Origin: Microbacterium proteolyticum
GTDB lineage: Bacteria; Actinomycetota; Actinomycetes; Actinomycetales; Microbacteriaceae
Length of the DNA stretch: 64,000 nt
Direction of reading: 5' to 3'
Assembly (NCBI RefSeq): GCF_030818075.1
Contig: NZ_JAUSZZ010000001.1
Location: forward strand, 2,232,001-2,296,000
Within the stretch, counting starts at the first letter, position 1; every line of letters starts with the position of its first letter. This document shows positions 47,783-58,381 of the stretch, in pieces. Both the position numbers and the translations under genes were made by a program. A model generated the notes under the pieces. The model worked only from the letters and a program-made list of their open reading frames with translations, ran no database searches and was not told where the DNA came from.

Positions 47783-48760
47783 GTGCCCCTGACCGCCGAC
47801 GTGAAGGCCGAGCTCATCACCGTCCGCGATCCGCGCCCGACCGCGCGCGTCGCTGAGCTCACGGCCCTCCTGCGCTTCTCCGGTGGTCTGCACTCCATCG
47901 CCAACCGTGTCGCGGTGGAGGCCGAACTGGACTCCGACATCCTCGCGCGCCGTGTCGCCCGCGACCTGATGGAGCTGTACGGCGTGCGCCCCGAGCTGCA
48001 CCACGTGCAGGGTTCCGGGGGCCGCACCGGCGGTCACTTCGCGGTCCGCGTCATCGAGGCCGGCGAGACGCTGGCTCGTCAGACAGGCTTGCTCGATCAG
48101 CGCCGCCGCCCGGTCCGCGGTCTCCCCAACAAGCTGACCACGGGATCACGGCCCGATCTCAGCGCCATCTGGCGCGGAGCCTTCCTGGCGAGCGGCACGT
48201 TGAGCGACCCGGGCCGCTCGGCGGCGTTGGAGATTTCGTGCCCGTCGTCGGAGGCCGCGATGGCGCTCGTCGGTGCCGGTCACCGCATCGGCATCCCCGC
48301 CAAGGCCCGCGAAGTGCGCGGCGTTCCGCGCGTCGTCGTCCGCGACGGTGAGGCCATCCGCGGTGCGTTGTACGAGATGGGCGCTCGCCGCACCGCGGGG
48401 GAATGGGACCAGATGCGTCAGCGCCGCGAAGTGCGCGCCGGCGTCAACCGCCTCGTCAACTTCGACGACGCCAACCTGCGCCGATCGGCCCAGGCCGCGG
48501 TGGCCGCATGCGCCCGGGTGGAGCGTGCGCTGGAGATCCTCGGCGATGAGGTCCCCGATCACCTCCAGCAGGCGGGCGAGCTGCGCCTCGCCCACCGCGA
48601 CGCCAGCCTCGACGAGCTCGGCCACCACGCCGACCCGCCCCTCACCAAGGACGCCGTGGCCGGCCGCATCCGTCGCCTGCTGGCCATGGCCGACAAGAAG
48701 GCCGAGGCCGAGGGGATCCCCGGCACCGAGGCCGCCGTGCCGGTCGGCGCGGACGACTGA
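47783..48760 (+). CDS. whiA: Sporulation/cell-division regulator WhiA
   Basis: 325 aa from GTG 47783 with GAGGAG upstream. N-terminal LAGLIDADG-like part ([76 protein letters not shown]) and a C-terminal helix-turn-helix ([41 protein letters not shown]). In Streptomyces it co-activates division genes with WhiB; in non-sporulating Actinobacteria its role is less clear. Confidence 0.95.
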   Translation: MPLTADVKAELITVRDPRPTARVAELTALLRFSGGLHSIANRVAVEAELDSDILARRVARDLMELYGVRPELHHVQGSGGRTGGHFAVRVIEAGETLARQTGLLDQRRRPVRGLPNKLTTGSRPDLSAIWRGAFLASGTLSDPGRSAALEISCPSSEAAMALVGAGHRIGIPAKAREVRGVPRVVVRDGEAIRGALYEMGARRTAGEWDQMRQRREVRAGVNRLVNFDDANLRRSAQAAVAACARVERALEILGDEVPDHLQQAGELRLAHRDASLDELGHHADPPLTKDAVAGRIRRLLAMADKKAEAEGIPGTEAAVPVGADD

Positions 48761-48957
48761 CGCCCGAGGGGGCGGCGTCGCTCGGCATCCCGATCACGAC
48801 GCGCCCGGGCGGGCTATCCACCGTCATCCGGGGAAGCAACCCCGATGCGCCGTGGTTAGCCCTCAGTAGGATGAACCCGTCACCCTCGTTGCTCGATTCC
48901 TCGGCACGTCGTCACGGCGAAGAGGTCTCGGCAGCGCCCGATTCGGAAGTTGAGAAC

Positions 48958-49584
48958 ATGGCGAAGTACACGCTGCCCGAACTGCCCTACGACTACTCGG
49001 CGCTGGAGCCGCACATCAGCGCGACCATCATGGAGCTGCACCACAGCAAGCACCACCAGACGTACGTCAACGGAGCGAACACGACTCTCGACCTGCTCGC
49101 CGAAGCGCGCGAGAAGGGCGACTTCGCGAACATCAACCGTCTGCAGAAGGACCTCGCGTTCAACCTGGGCGGTCACACCAATCACTCCATCTTCTGGACC
49201 AACCTCTCGCCCAACGGCGGAGACAAGCCCACCGGCGACCTCGAGGCGGCCATCGACGACCAGTTCGGCTCGTTCGACGCCTTCCGTGCGCAGTTCACCG
49301 CTGCCGCCCTCGGCGTGCAGGGCTCGGGCTGGGCGGGTCTGTTCTGGGACTCGATCGGTCAGAACCTCGTCATCCAGCAGTTCTTCGACCAGCAGGGTCA
49401 GATCGTCGCGGGGACCGTTCCCCTTCTCCTGCTCGACGTCTGGGAGCACGCGTACTACCTCGACTACAAGAACGTCCGCGCCGACTACGTGAAGGCGTTC
49501 TGGAACATCGCCAACTGGGCCGACGCCCAGGAGCGCTTCGCCGCCGCCCGTGAGAAGACCGCGGGTCTGCTGGTACTGTCGTAA
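48958..49584 (+). CDS. sodA: Superoxide dismutase, Fe/Mn family
   Basis: 208 aa. Converts superoxide to peroxide and oxygen. Metal ligands: His in [13 protein letters not shown], His in [13 protein letters not shown], Asp and His in [17 protein letters not shown]. Gln in [12 protein letters not shown] and the Gly pair fit a Mn-type or cambialistic enzyme, though metal cannot be proven from sequence. The ATG at 48958 starts directly at the domain. A -10-like TAGGAT lies at 48867-48872. The 197-nt gap before it shows no other gene. Confidence 0.96.
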   Translation: MAKYTLPELPYDYSALEPHISATIMELHHSKHHQTYVNGANTTLDLLAEAREKGDFANINRLQKDLAFNLGGHTNHSIFWTNLSPNGGDKPTGDLEAAIDDQFGSFDAFRAQFTAAALGVQGSGWAGLFWDSIGQNLVIQQFFDQQGQIVAGTVPLLLLDVWEHAYYLDYKNVRADYVKAFWNIANWADAQERFAAAREKTAGLLVLS

Positions 49585-49592
49585 ACGGCATG

Positions 49593-49627
49593 GGCGTCCC
49601 GGTGGGGCACCCCGCCGGGACGCCGTT
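49593..49627 (+). terminator. Terminator of sodA
   Basis: GGCGTCCCGG (49593-49602) pairs with CCGGGACGCC (49615-49624), followed by GTTGT. Confidence 0.8.
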
Positions 49628-49673
49628 GTCCGCCAGCGAACACCGCAATCACGCGCTCATCGCGCACAACTGA

Positions 49674-50699
<1,026 letters not shown>

Positions 50700-50705
50700 C
50701 CCTTC

Positions 50706-51910
<1,205 letters not shown>

Positions 51911-51920
<10 letters not shown>

Positions 51921-52696
51921 CCAGAACACCCCTCATCGCCGGCAACTGGAAGATGAACCTCGACCACCTGCAGGCGGTCGCGTTCGTCCAGAAGCTGCAC
52001 TGGACGCTGAAGGAGGCCAAGCACGACGGAGGCGTCGAGGTGGCGGTCTTCCCGCCGTTCACCGACCTGCGGACCGTGCAGACCCTGCTCGACGCCGACA
52101 AGATCGAGTTCGCCCTGGGCGCGCAAGACCTGTCGGCTCACGACTCGGGCGCCTACACCGGCGAGATCTCCGGCCAGTTCCTGGCCAAGCTCGATGCGAC
52201 GTACGTCATCATCGGGCACTCGGAGCGTCGTCAGTTCCACAACGAGACCGACGAGGTCGTCGCGGCCAAGACCCAGGCGGCCCTTCGTCACGGTCTCGTC
52301 CCCGTGATCTGCGTCGGCGAGACCTCGGAGGACCTCGAGAAGTTCGGTGCGAGCGCCGTTCCCGTGGGTCAGCTCGAGGTCGCGCTCGAGGGCGTTGCGG
52401 CCGATGCCGACATCGTCGTGGCGTACGAGCCGGTCTGGGCCATCGGCTCGGGACAGGCCGCGACTCCCGACCAGGCCCAGGAGGTCTGCGCGAAGCTCCG
52501 CGCGGTCGTCGCCGACAAGCTCGGTGCGGACGCCGCTGCGCGCACGCGCGTGCTGTACGGCGGCTCCGTGAAGTCCGGCAACATCGCCGGGTTCATGCGC
52601 GAGCCCGACGTGGACGGTGCCCTGGTGGGCGGTGCGAGCCTCGTCGTCGACGAGTTCGCCGCCATCATCCGGTTCCAGAAGCACGTCGGCGTCTGA
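51911..52696 (+). CDS. tpiA: Triosephosphate isomerase
   Basis: 261 aa. Interconverts DHAP and G3[11 protein letters not shown] with the catalytic Lys, [15 protein letters not shown] with catalytic His, [24 protein letters not shown] with catalytic Glu, and [29 protein letters not shown] phosphate loop. ATG 51911 has GGAGG upstream; GTG 51917, overlapping the pgk stop as GTGA, is an alternative. Strong terminator downstream. Confidence 0.97.
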
Positions 52697-52701
52697 CGCC
52701 T

Positions 52702-52738
52702 CACGGATGCCCGCGGCGCTTCGCCGCGGGCATCCGTG
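52702..52738 (+). terminator. Terminator of gap-pgk-tpiA
   Basis: Perfect 16-bp stem (52702-52717 with 52723-52738) around GCTTC, six bases after the tpiA stop. The arms contain GGATGCC and GGCATCC. Confidence 0.88.
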
Positions 52739-52757
52739 CGTTGAAGACGCCGCCCCC

Positions 52758-52763
52758 TATACT
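52758..52763 (+). promoter_or_regulatory. -10 box of the secG promoter
   Basis: TATACT, 5 of 6 to consensus, 46 nt before the secG GTG and after the tpiA terminator. No clear -35. Confidence 0.55.
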
Positions 52764-52809
52764 TGACGCTTGTGCGGTCGATCAGGCCGCGCGCGAAAGG
52801 TTTTCGACT

Positions 52810-53058
52810 GTGCAGATTCTCGAGTTCGTGCTGCAGGTGCTGCTGGGCGTCACCAGCCTCCTGCTGACCCTGCTGATCCTGCTCCACAAGGGTCGCGGTG
52901 GCGGTCTCTCCGACATGTTCGGTGGTGGGATGAGTTCCGCCCTCGGTTCATCCGGACTCGCGGAGCGCAACCTCAACCGTTTCACGGTGGTCCTAGGACT
53001 GGTGTGGTTCGTCACCATCGTCGGTCTCGGCCTCCTGACCAAGTTCGCGGAGCTCTGA
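52810..53058 (+). CDS. secG: Preprotein translocase subunit SecG
   Basis: 82 aa, GTG start with AAAGG upstream. Two transmembrane helices (VLQVLLGVTSLLLTLLILLHKG and FTVVLGLVWFVTIVGLGLLTKF) joined by the conserved loop GRGGGLSDMFGGGMSSALGSSGLAERNLNR. Accessory part of the SecYEG channel. Directly followed by rbpA. Confidence 0.95.
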   Translation: MQILEFVLQVLLGVTSLLLTLLILLHKGRGGGLSDMFGGGMSSALGSSGLAERNLNRFTVVLGLVWFVTIVGLGLLTKFAEL

Positions 53059-53059
53059 T

Positions 53060-53413
53060 ATGGCTACGGGTGGCAATGCTATTCGCGGGTCGCGCGTCGG
53101 CGCCGGCCCCATGGGCGAGCAGGATCACGGCTTCCACGCCGACCGTGTCGCCGTGTCCTACTGGGACGCCCTCGGTAACGAAACCGTGCGGTATTTCGCC
53201 GCGGGAATCCCCGACGACGAGATCCCTGAGACGATCGACTCCCCGCACTCCGGTCTTCCGGCCGGACGCGACAAGGCGAACCCGCCGGCGCTCGCAAAGG
53301 CGGAGCCGTACAAGACGCATCTCGCGTACGTGAAGGAGCGTCGGAGCGAAGAAGAGGCCGCGTCGCTTCTCGACGACGCCCTGCAGCAATTGCGCGAGCG
53401 CCGCGGTCAGTGA
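53060..53413 (+). CDS. rbpA: RNA polymerase-binding protein RbpA
   Basis: 117 aa. Actinobacterial activator that binds the principal sigma factor and stabilises open complexes. N-terminal basic core RGSRVGAGPMGEQDHG, central beta part with VRYFAAGIPDDEIPETIDSP, and sigma-interaction helix region YKTHLAYVKERRSEEEAASLLDDALQQLRERR. No cysteine is present, so the zinc site of Streptomyces RbpA is absent. Begins one base after the secG stop. Confidence 0.9.
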   Translation: MATGGNAIRGSRVGAGPMGEQDHGFHADRVAVSYWDALGNETVRYFAAGIPDDEIPETIDSPHSGLPAGRDKANPPALAKAEPYKTHLAYVKERRSEEEAASLLDDALQQLRERRGQ

Positions 53414-53420
53414 CTCTCGC

Positions 53421-53450
53421 GAAGGCCGGATGCCATGGCATCCGGCCTTC
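53421..53450. terminator. Bidirectional terminator between rbpA and the convergent lipoprotein gene
   Basis: A perfect 30-bp palindrome whose half is GAAGGCCGGATGCCA; TGCTGTTTTC follows on the plus strand. It contains the GGATGCC/GGCATCC pair. Confidence 0.88.
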
Positions 53451-53504
53451 TGCTGTTTTCGCACATGACGCACGGCGCCGATGCGACCTGAACGGCGGTC
53501 CGCG

Positions 53505-54254
53505 TCATCGCACGGGCGAGTCGGTCACGATGCGCTTCCAGGGGCCGGCCGGCACGTCATCGTCGTCCACGAACGCCCAATCGACCCTGTCGCCGTCTCC
53601 GTCGAGGTCGGCGAATCCGAGGCACCCGTTGAGCGCGGGCGACACATCGAGGCCGGCACCGTTGTAGCGGGTGTTCGCAGGCCGGCGATCATCCTCACCG
53701 AAGACGTATACGGCGTCGCGGTACTCCCCGGGACCGGCGTCCTGGATCTGCCCGTAGCAGAGGTGTCCGTCGCGGTGCAGCGCCACCCAGCGATTCTTCA
53801 TCAGGCTCGCCGAGGGGTCGTCGACATGGCGCGCGTAGGCGGGATCCGCCGCCCAGGGTACGACGTCCCCCCGCGTGGCGAAGCCCTCCGCGTCGTTGAC
53901 GTCGTCGAACGGCAGGTCGAGGTAGAAGGGGTTCTGACGAGGCGTCATGCGAGTGGGGAAGTAGCCGTTCTCGGCCGTCCGCTGCTCGGTGCGACACCCG
54001 TCGCCGGTGTCGATGCCGTCGCACCCTCCGTAGGACGCGAGCCAGTCGGAATCGTAGGTCGAGATGCGCTGGCTGCCGTCGGACGCACCCGCGTCGAACA
54101 CCTCGCCGACCCAGAAGGTCGTCGCTACGATGTCGGTGTGCCAGGGGTAGCCGGTGTCCGGACGCGGCCGATCGGGCGCGGCGCAGCCGCAGAGCGACAC
54201 GGCGACGACCACCGCGAGGGTGATCGCCGCCGTCGGCCGCGCCTGCCTCCTCAC
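53505..54254 (-). CDS. Secreted lipoprotein of unknown function with Ca-loop-like end
   Basis: 249 aa from GTG 54254, overlapping the deacetylase stop as GTGA. Signal peptide AAITLAVVVAVSLCGC with a lipobox cysteine. The mature part has YGGCDGIDTGDGC (possible disulfide), EQRTAENGYFPTRMTPRQNPFYLDLPFDDVNDAEGF, LCYGQIQDAGPGEYRDAVYVFG, NGAGLDVSPALNGCLGF and a Ca-binding-like DLDGDGDRVDW. The compact fold with conserved Asp/His suggests a cell-wall or extracellular enzyme, but I do not recognise the family. Last gene of the four-gene surface operon. Confidence 0.8.
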   Translation of the reverse strand: MRRQARPTAAITLAVVVAVSLCGCAAPDRPRPDTGYPWHTDIVATTFWVGEVFDAGASDGSQRISTYDSDWLASYGGCDGIDTGDGCRTEQRTAENGYFPTRMTPRQNPFYLDLPFDDVNDAEGFATRGDVVPWAADPAYARHVDDPSASLMKNRWVALHRDGHLCYGQIQDAGPGEYRDAVYVFGEDDRRPANTRYNGAGLDVSPALNGCLGFADLDGDGDRVDWAFVDDDDVPAGPWKRIVTDSPVR

Positions 54255-55721
54255 CCGAGTTCGGTGCTCTCTGTGGGCCGGAACAGCTCGACCGGACCCG
54301 CGGGCTGGACGACGGCCGGGCTGCCTGACGAACGCGTGACCGTCCCCGCGACGGGCAGGGGCGGCGCCCCGGCGCTGTCGTAGAGCTGCAGGTCGTCGGT
54401 GCGGAGGCTGCCGTCGGCGAAGATCGTCAGGGCGAAGCTGATGCCGTTGTAGCCCATCGGGATCGGCGGGGTCGTCCAGTCCGCCTGCGTCCAGCCCGGC
54501 GCCGCGCCGAACCAGGGGCTCGACGTCCAATACGTCCACGCACCGGAGGTGGAGCGCAGGTACACCGCGAATTGCGTTACGCCGCTGGAGACGTACCACT
54601 CGCGCAGTGTGTACGTGCGCCCGGGGGTCACGGTCGGCGCGCACTGTCCGAGATCGAATTGGGGCAGGAGCTTCGCATCGCCGTCGACGTAGCCGTTCAT
54701 GGTGATCCCACTGGCGATGGCCCCGCTGTGGGCGGGTGGACCCGTGTGGAAGGTGGGGGAGTTGGCCCCGTATCCGCCTCGCATCCAGCAATCGGGGGCT
54801 CCGACCTCTCGGCTCGGGTTCACGATGCCGTTCGTCGATCCGGTCGGGGCGGCGACGACCGGCCCCGCGACCAGTGGCCTGGCCGTGCCGCCGATCACGT
54901 CGCCGATCGTCCGCACGATCGTGCCGGAGGCCTGGCGCGGCCTCAGCCACGCCAGGAACTGGGAGAAGACGCGCGGGGTGACGGCGAGGTCGCTGCACGC
55001 GTCCGCGCACACGTCGTGGAAGGTGAACTGCACCCAGCCGCCCGCCGTTGCGCTCTGCATTGGTGACACCGGCCTTGAGATCATCGAGGGTCCACGTGGC
55101 ATCCACTTGATCGAGGGCTCTCAGCGCGAAGGGATCCGCGGGACGCGTCGATTCGGCGTACGGGCAATCCGCACAGCCGAAGCGACTCCGGATGTCGCCG
55201 AGCAGGCGCGCACTGCTGTACCCGCACGCGGCGGCGGCCTGCTCGACATCGGGAGTGCTGGACGCGAAGGGATACGCGAAGGTTCGGACCGTGAAACCCC
55301 ACGCGGTGAGATTGCGGCGGTCGGTGCAGATCTGCCGTTTCGCTTCGTCGACGCTCACCTGGGCGAGATCGGGATGGTTGACCGTGTGGCCGCCGATCTC
55401 GTGGCCCGCATCCTTCAGCGATGTCAGATCGGCGCGTGTCATGTGGCTCGCGGCGCCGATGAACCCGGAGGGCACGTAGAAGGTGGCCTTCATGCCGTTC
55501 GCGCGCAACGCGGGAAGCGCTTGGAGTTGATTGGCGTCGGCGTCGTCGAAGGTCAGACTGACGATGGTGCGCGGGGCGGCGTCGGCCGGCGGTGCCGGCT
55601 CCGCCGCGATCAGACCGCCGGCGCCGATGGCGATCGCCGCGACGACGGCGAGGCAGCGCCGGACCGCAGGCGCACCGAGTGGGCGTGGTGACCGGTCCCC
55701 ACGGGTCCGGACACGCATCAC
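54251..55721 (-). pseudogene. Secreted polysaccharide deacetylase with C-terminal carbohydrate-binding-like domain, frameshifted
   Basis: Starts GTG 55721 (or ATG 55718), overlapping the epimerase stop. Signal peptide RRCLAVVAAIAIGAGGLIAA. NodB domain: TIVSLTFDDADANQL (catalytic Asp pair), EIGGHTVNHPDLAQ (metal His pair), TFAYPFASS. Frame is lost at 55041-55043 (one extra C in a CCC run, G in the gene) and resumes as GGWVQFTFHDVCADACSD; removing a G gives NGGGWVQFTFHD with the later catalytic His. The C-terminal ~240 residues form a beta-rich module (NPSREVGAPDCWMRGGYGAN; FALTIFADGSLRTDDLQLYDS). Would deacetylate N-acetylated polysaccharide outside the cell. Confidence 0.8.
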
Positions 55722-56773
55722 ACCACGCCCCGGAAGGATGCCGCGCCCGCCAGGGGCATGGCATCCGACCCCAGACGCTCACGCGAGAGCAGATCGGCGG
55801 CGACGCGCAGGATCGTCGAGGTGAGCGACGTCCGCGGTTCGTAGCCGATGAGCTCGTGCGCCTTGGTGTTGTCGGGCACGCGACGACGCATGTCTTCGAA
55901 CCCGGGCGCGTACGCCTGCTCATAAGGGACGAGTTCGACGGTGCTCCGGCTGTCGAGGGTGCGGATGATCTCCTGTGCGAGCTCGAGGATGGAGATCTCG
56001 CGGGCGCCCCCGAGGTTGTACGCCTGGCCCCGTGCGCGCGGATCGCGCTCGATGCGCACCATCGCAGGCACGATGTCCTCGACGGCGGAGAAGCACCGCG
56101 TCTGCAGTCCGTCGCCGAAGACGGTCAGCGGCTGACCGCGCAGGGCCTGCCCGACGAGGTTCGGGAGCACCATTCCGTATCGGCCGGTCTGGCGGGGTCC
56201 GACAGTATTGAAGAGGCGGACGATCGAGACGTCGAGCCCCTCCTGGTCGCAGCAGGCCATTGCGAACGCTTCGTCGATGCCTTTTGCGCCGGCGTACGTC
56301 CAGCGCGACAGCAACGGGTCGCCCAGCACGCGGTCGGAGTTCTCGTGCAGGCGATCGGCGGTGTTCTTGCCGTACACCTCGCTGGTCGATGCCAGCAGGA
56401 CCGATGCCTGCCGCTCGATCGCAGCGGTGAGGACGTTCTCCGTTCCGTGGATGTTGACGCGGAGTCCGCGGAGCGGCTGCTCGACGATGAGCTTCACGCC
56501 CACCGCCGCAGCGAGGTGGAACACCCGGTCGCACCCCTGCATCGCCTGGCCCACCGTCGCGGTGTTCAGGATGGAACCGTGGACCATCGTCAGCCGCGGA
56601 TGGTCGGCGACGCCGGCGAGATTCCGCGCCGACCCGGTGGACAGGTCGTCGAGGATCACGACCTCGTCACCGAGGTCGAGGAGGTGTTCGACGAGGTGGC
56701 TGCCGACGAAGCCGGCCCCGCCGGTCACGAGAGATCGCATACCCCCGCGGCCGGTATAGACGGAGACGTTCAC
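55718..56773 (-). CDS. NAD-dependent nucleotide-sugar epimerase/dehydratase
   Basis: 351 aa from GTG 56773 (GTGA overlap with the gene before); ATG 56740 at MRSLVTGGAGFVG is an alternative. Extended SDR: VTGGAGFVGSHLVEHLLDLGDEVVILDDLSTG, catalytic STSEVYGKNT and YAGAKGIDE (YxxxK), VRLFNTVGPRQTGRYGMVLPNLVGQAL, and NLGGAREISILELAQEI. Acts on UDP- or GDP-sugars for surface glycans; specificity not readable. Coupled to the UDP-sugar dehydrogenase upstream. Confidence 0.88.
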   Translation of the reverse strand: MNVSVYTGRGGMRSLVTGGAGFVGSHLVEHLLDLGDEVVILDDLSTGSARNLAGVADHPRLTMVHGSILNTATVGQAMQGCDRVFHLAAAVGVKLIVEQPLRGLRVNIHGTENVLTAAIERQASVLLASTSEVYGKNTADRLHENSDRVLGDPLLSRWTYAGAKGIDEAFAMACCDQEGLDVSIVRLFNTVGPRQTGRYGMVLPNLVGQALRGQPLTVFGDGLQTRCFSAVEDIVPAMVRIERDPRARGQAYNLGGAREISILELAQEIIRTLDSRSTVELVPYEQAYAPGFEDMRRRVPDNTKAHELIGYEPRTSLTSTILRVAADLLSRERLGSDAMPLAGAASFRGVV

Positions 56774-58098
56774 AGCAGCACCCGCCCCGCGATGTCGCCG
56801 CTGCGGTAGGTCCCGTCGACGACGACCGTATTGCCGTCCAACCAGCCGAGATCGCTGTCGTGATGGCGGGTGTGAACGAGGACGACGTCGGCACGGAACG
56901 CCGCGGGGTCCGTGAGCGATTCGCGTTCCCGACCCGAGGCGAGCCGGATGCGGGGCGCGTGCGTGTCGACGAACTGGACCTCGGCACCGAGATCGATGAG
57001 CAGATCGATGATCTCGAGCGCGGGCGATTCCCGCAGATCGGCGACGTCGGGCTTGTAGGCGACCCCGACGACGAGGATCCGCGCGTTGAGAGTGCTCTTG
57101 CCGGCCCGCCCGAGCACGTCGCGGATCCGTTCGACGACGCGCCGAGGACGCGCGGCGATGCGCGTCATCGCCTCGGTGATGACGCCGGCATCCACGTGCA
57201 GCGCCTTGAGCTGCCACAGCAGGTAGTGCGGATCGCACGGGATGCAGTGACCTCCCACGCCCGGCCCCGGGTAGAAGGCCATGAAGCCGTACGGCTTCGT
57301 ACTCGCCGCCTCGATCACCTCGGTGACCGGGACGTCGAGCGCTCCGCAGATGTCGGCGAACTCGTTCGCGAGCGCGATGTTCACCGCGCGGAAGGTGTTC
57401 TCGAGCAGCTTCGTCATCTCGGCGGTCGCCAGGCTCGACACGCGGTGCACCTGGGCCGCATAACGGGAGAGCAGGCGAGCGCCCTCCTCCTCGCACTGCG
57501 GGGTGGCGCCGCCCACGACGCGCGGGACCACCTCCTGCGCGAAACCGACGTTGCCCGGATCGATCCGTTCGGCGCTGAAGGTCACGAACACGTCCTGGCC
57601 GATGCGCAGCCCGCGATCCTGGAGCGGCTTCTCGACGAGGTCGCGTGTGCAGCCGACATAGGTGGTGGAGGTGAGCATCACAAGCTGACCCGGCCGCGCG
57701 GCGGCGACGACGGTGGCGCACGCCGCGCGGAGGGCGACGAGGTCTGGTACCTGCCGGTCGTCGACGGGAGTGGGGACGCACACGACGACGGCCGCGGCCC
57801 GCGCGAGCTCGCGCACGTCACCGGTCAGCCGGAATCCTGCGGGGGCACGCAGCGCCGCATCGAGGCGTTCGCGGTCGGAACCGATGAGGTCGGCACCCCG
57901 GGCGGCGATCGTGCGCAGACGGCGGGATGACGCGTCGAGGGCGAGCACGCGTGACCCACTCGCGTGGTACGCGAGCGCCGTCGGCAGCCCGACGTACCCG
58001 AGCCCCACGATGGCGACGTCGAAATCAAAGGGCGCGTCCGCTGGCATCGGCGGGAGAGGGGCGTCGAACATGTCCGCCCGGACGTCGAGGGTGGTCAT
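56770..58098 (-). CDS. Nucleotide-sugar 6-dehydrogenase (WecC/WbpA type)
   Basis: 442 aa. Oxidises a UDP-(N-acetyl)hexose to the uronic acid with two NAD+. N-terminal DVAIVGLGYVGLPTALAYHASG; VCVPTPVDDRQVPDL; SAERIDPGNVGF; KLLENTFRAVNIALANEFA; catalytic Cys in GPGVGGHCIPCDPHYLLW; C-terminal VGVAYKPDVADLRESPALEIIDLL and DVVLVHTRHHD. The ERIDPG and PGVGGHCIPCDPHYL pattern favours N-acetyl substrates over UDP-glucose. First gene of the minus-strand operon, divergent from the glycosyltransferase. Confidence 0.9.
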   Translation of the reverse strand: MTTLDVRADMFDAPLPPMPADAPFDFDVAIVGLGYVGLPTALAYHASGSRVLALDASSRRLRTIAARGADLIGSDRERLDAALRAPAGFRLTGDVRELARAAAVVVCVPTPVDDRQVPDLVALRAACATVVAAARPGQLVMLTSTTYVGCTRDLVEKPLQDRGLRIGQDVFVTFSAERIDPGNVGFAQEVVPRVVGGATPQCEEEGARLLSRYAAQVHRVSSLATAEMTKLLENTFRAVNIALANEFADICGALDVPVTEVIEAASTKPYGFMAFYPGPGVGGHCIPCDPHYLLWQLKALHVDAGVITEAMTRIAARPRRVVERIRDVLGRAGKSTLNARILVVGVAYKPDVADLRESPALEIIDLLIDLGAEVQFVDTHAPRIRLASGRERESLTDPAAFRADVVLVHTRHHDSDLGWLDGNTVVVDGTYRSGDIAGRVLL

Positions 58099-58321
58099 CG
58101 TGATCCTCCAGAAGCGGGTGCGGGAGCAGTCGGGAGATCGGCGTCGATCTCACGCTCACCTTGAGCCGCCGCGGCGAGGCGGTCAACGAATCGGGCACGA
58201 TCGTGCGGCTCACCGCGCACCGCATTCGGATCATGCGGTGGACCGCAGCACGCGTGCGGGCCGTCCCGCGACGGCGGGTCGCGCGAGTGCGTACGGTCGA
58301 GCGGGATCGAAAGGGGATGCC

Positions 58322-58381
58322 ATGGGGTCCCGAACCGCCGTCGAGGGACCGACGGTCGATGCCGCGGGGCGTCCGACGTGA
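58322..58381 (+). CDS. Possible 19-aa leader peptide coupled to the glycosyltransferase
   Basis: ATG 58322 has a strong AAAGGGG 5 nt upstream and encodes MGSRTAVEGPTVDAAGRPT. Its TGA (58379-58381) overlaps the GTG of the glycosyltransferase as GTGA. The glycosyltransferase GTG has only a weak site of its own, so coupling through this short frame is plausible. No further evidence that the peptide is functional. The rest of the 58099-58321 gap shows nothing recognisable. Confidence 0.4.
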   Translation: MGSRTAVEGPTVDAAGRPT

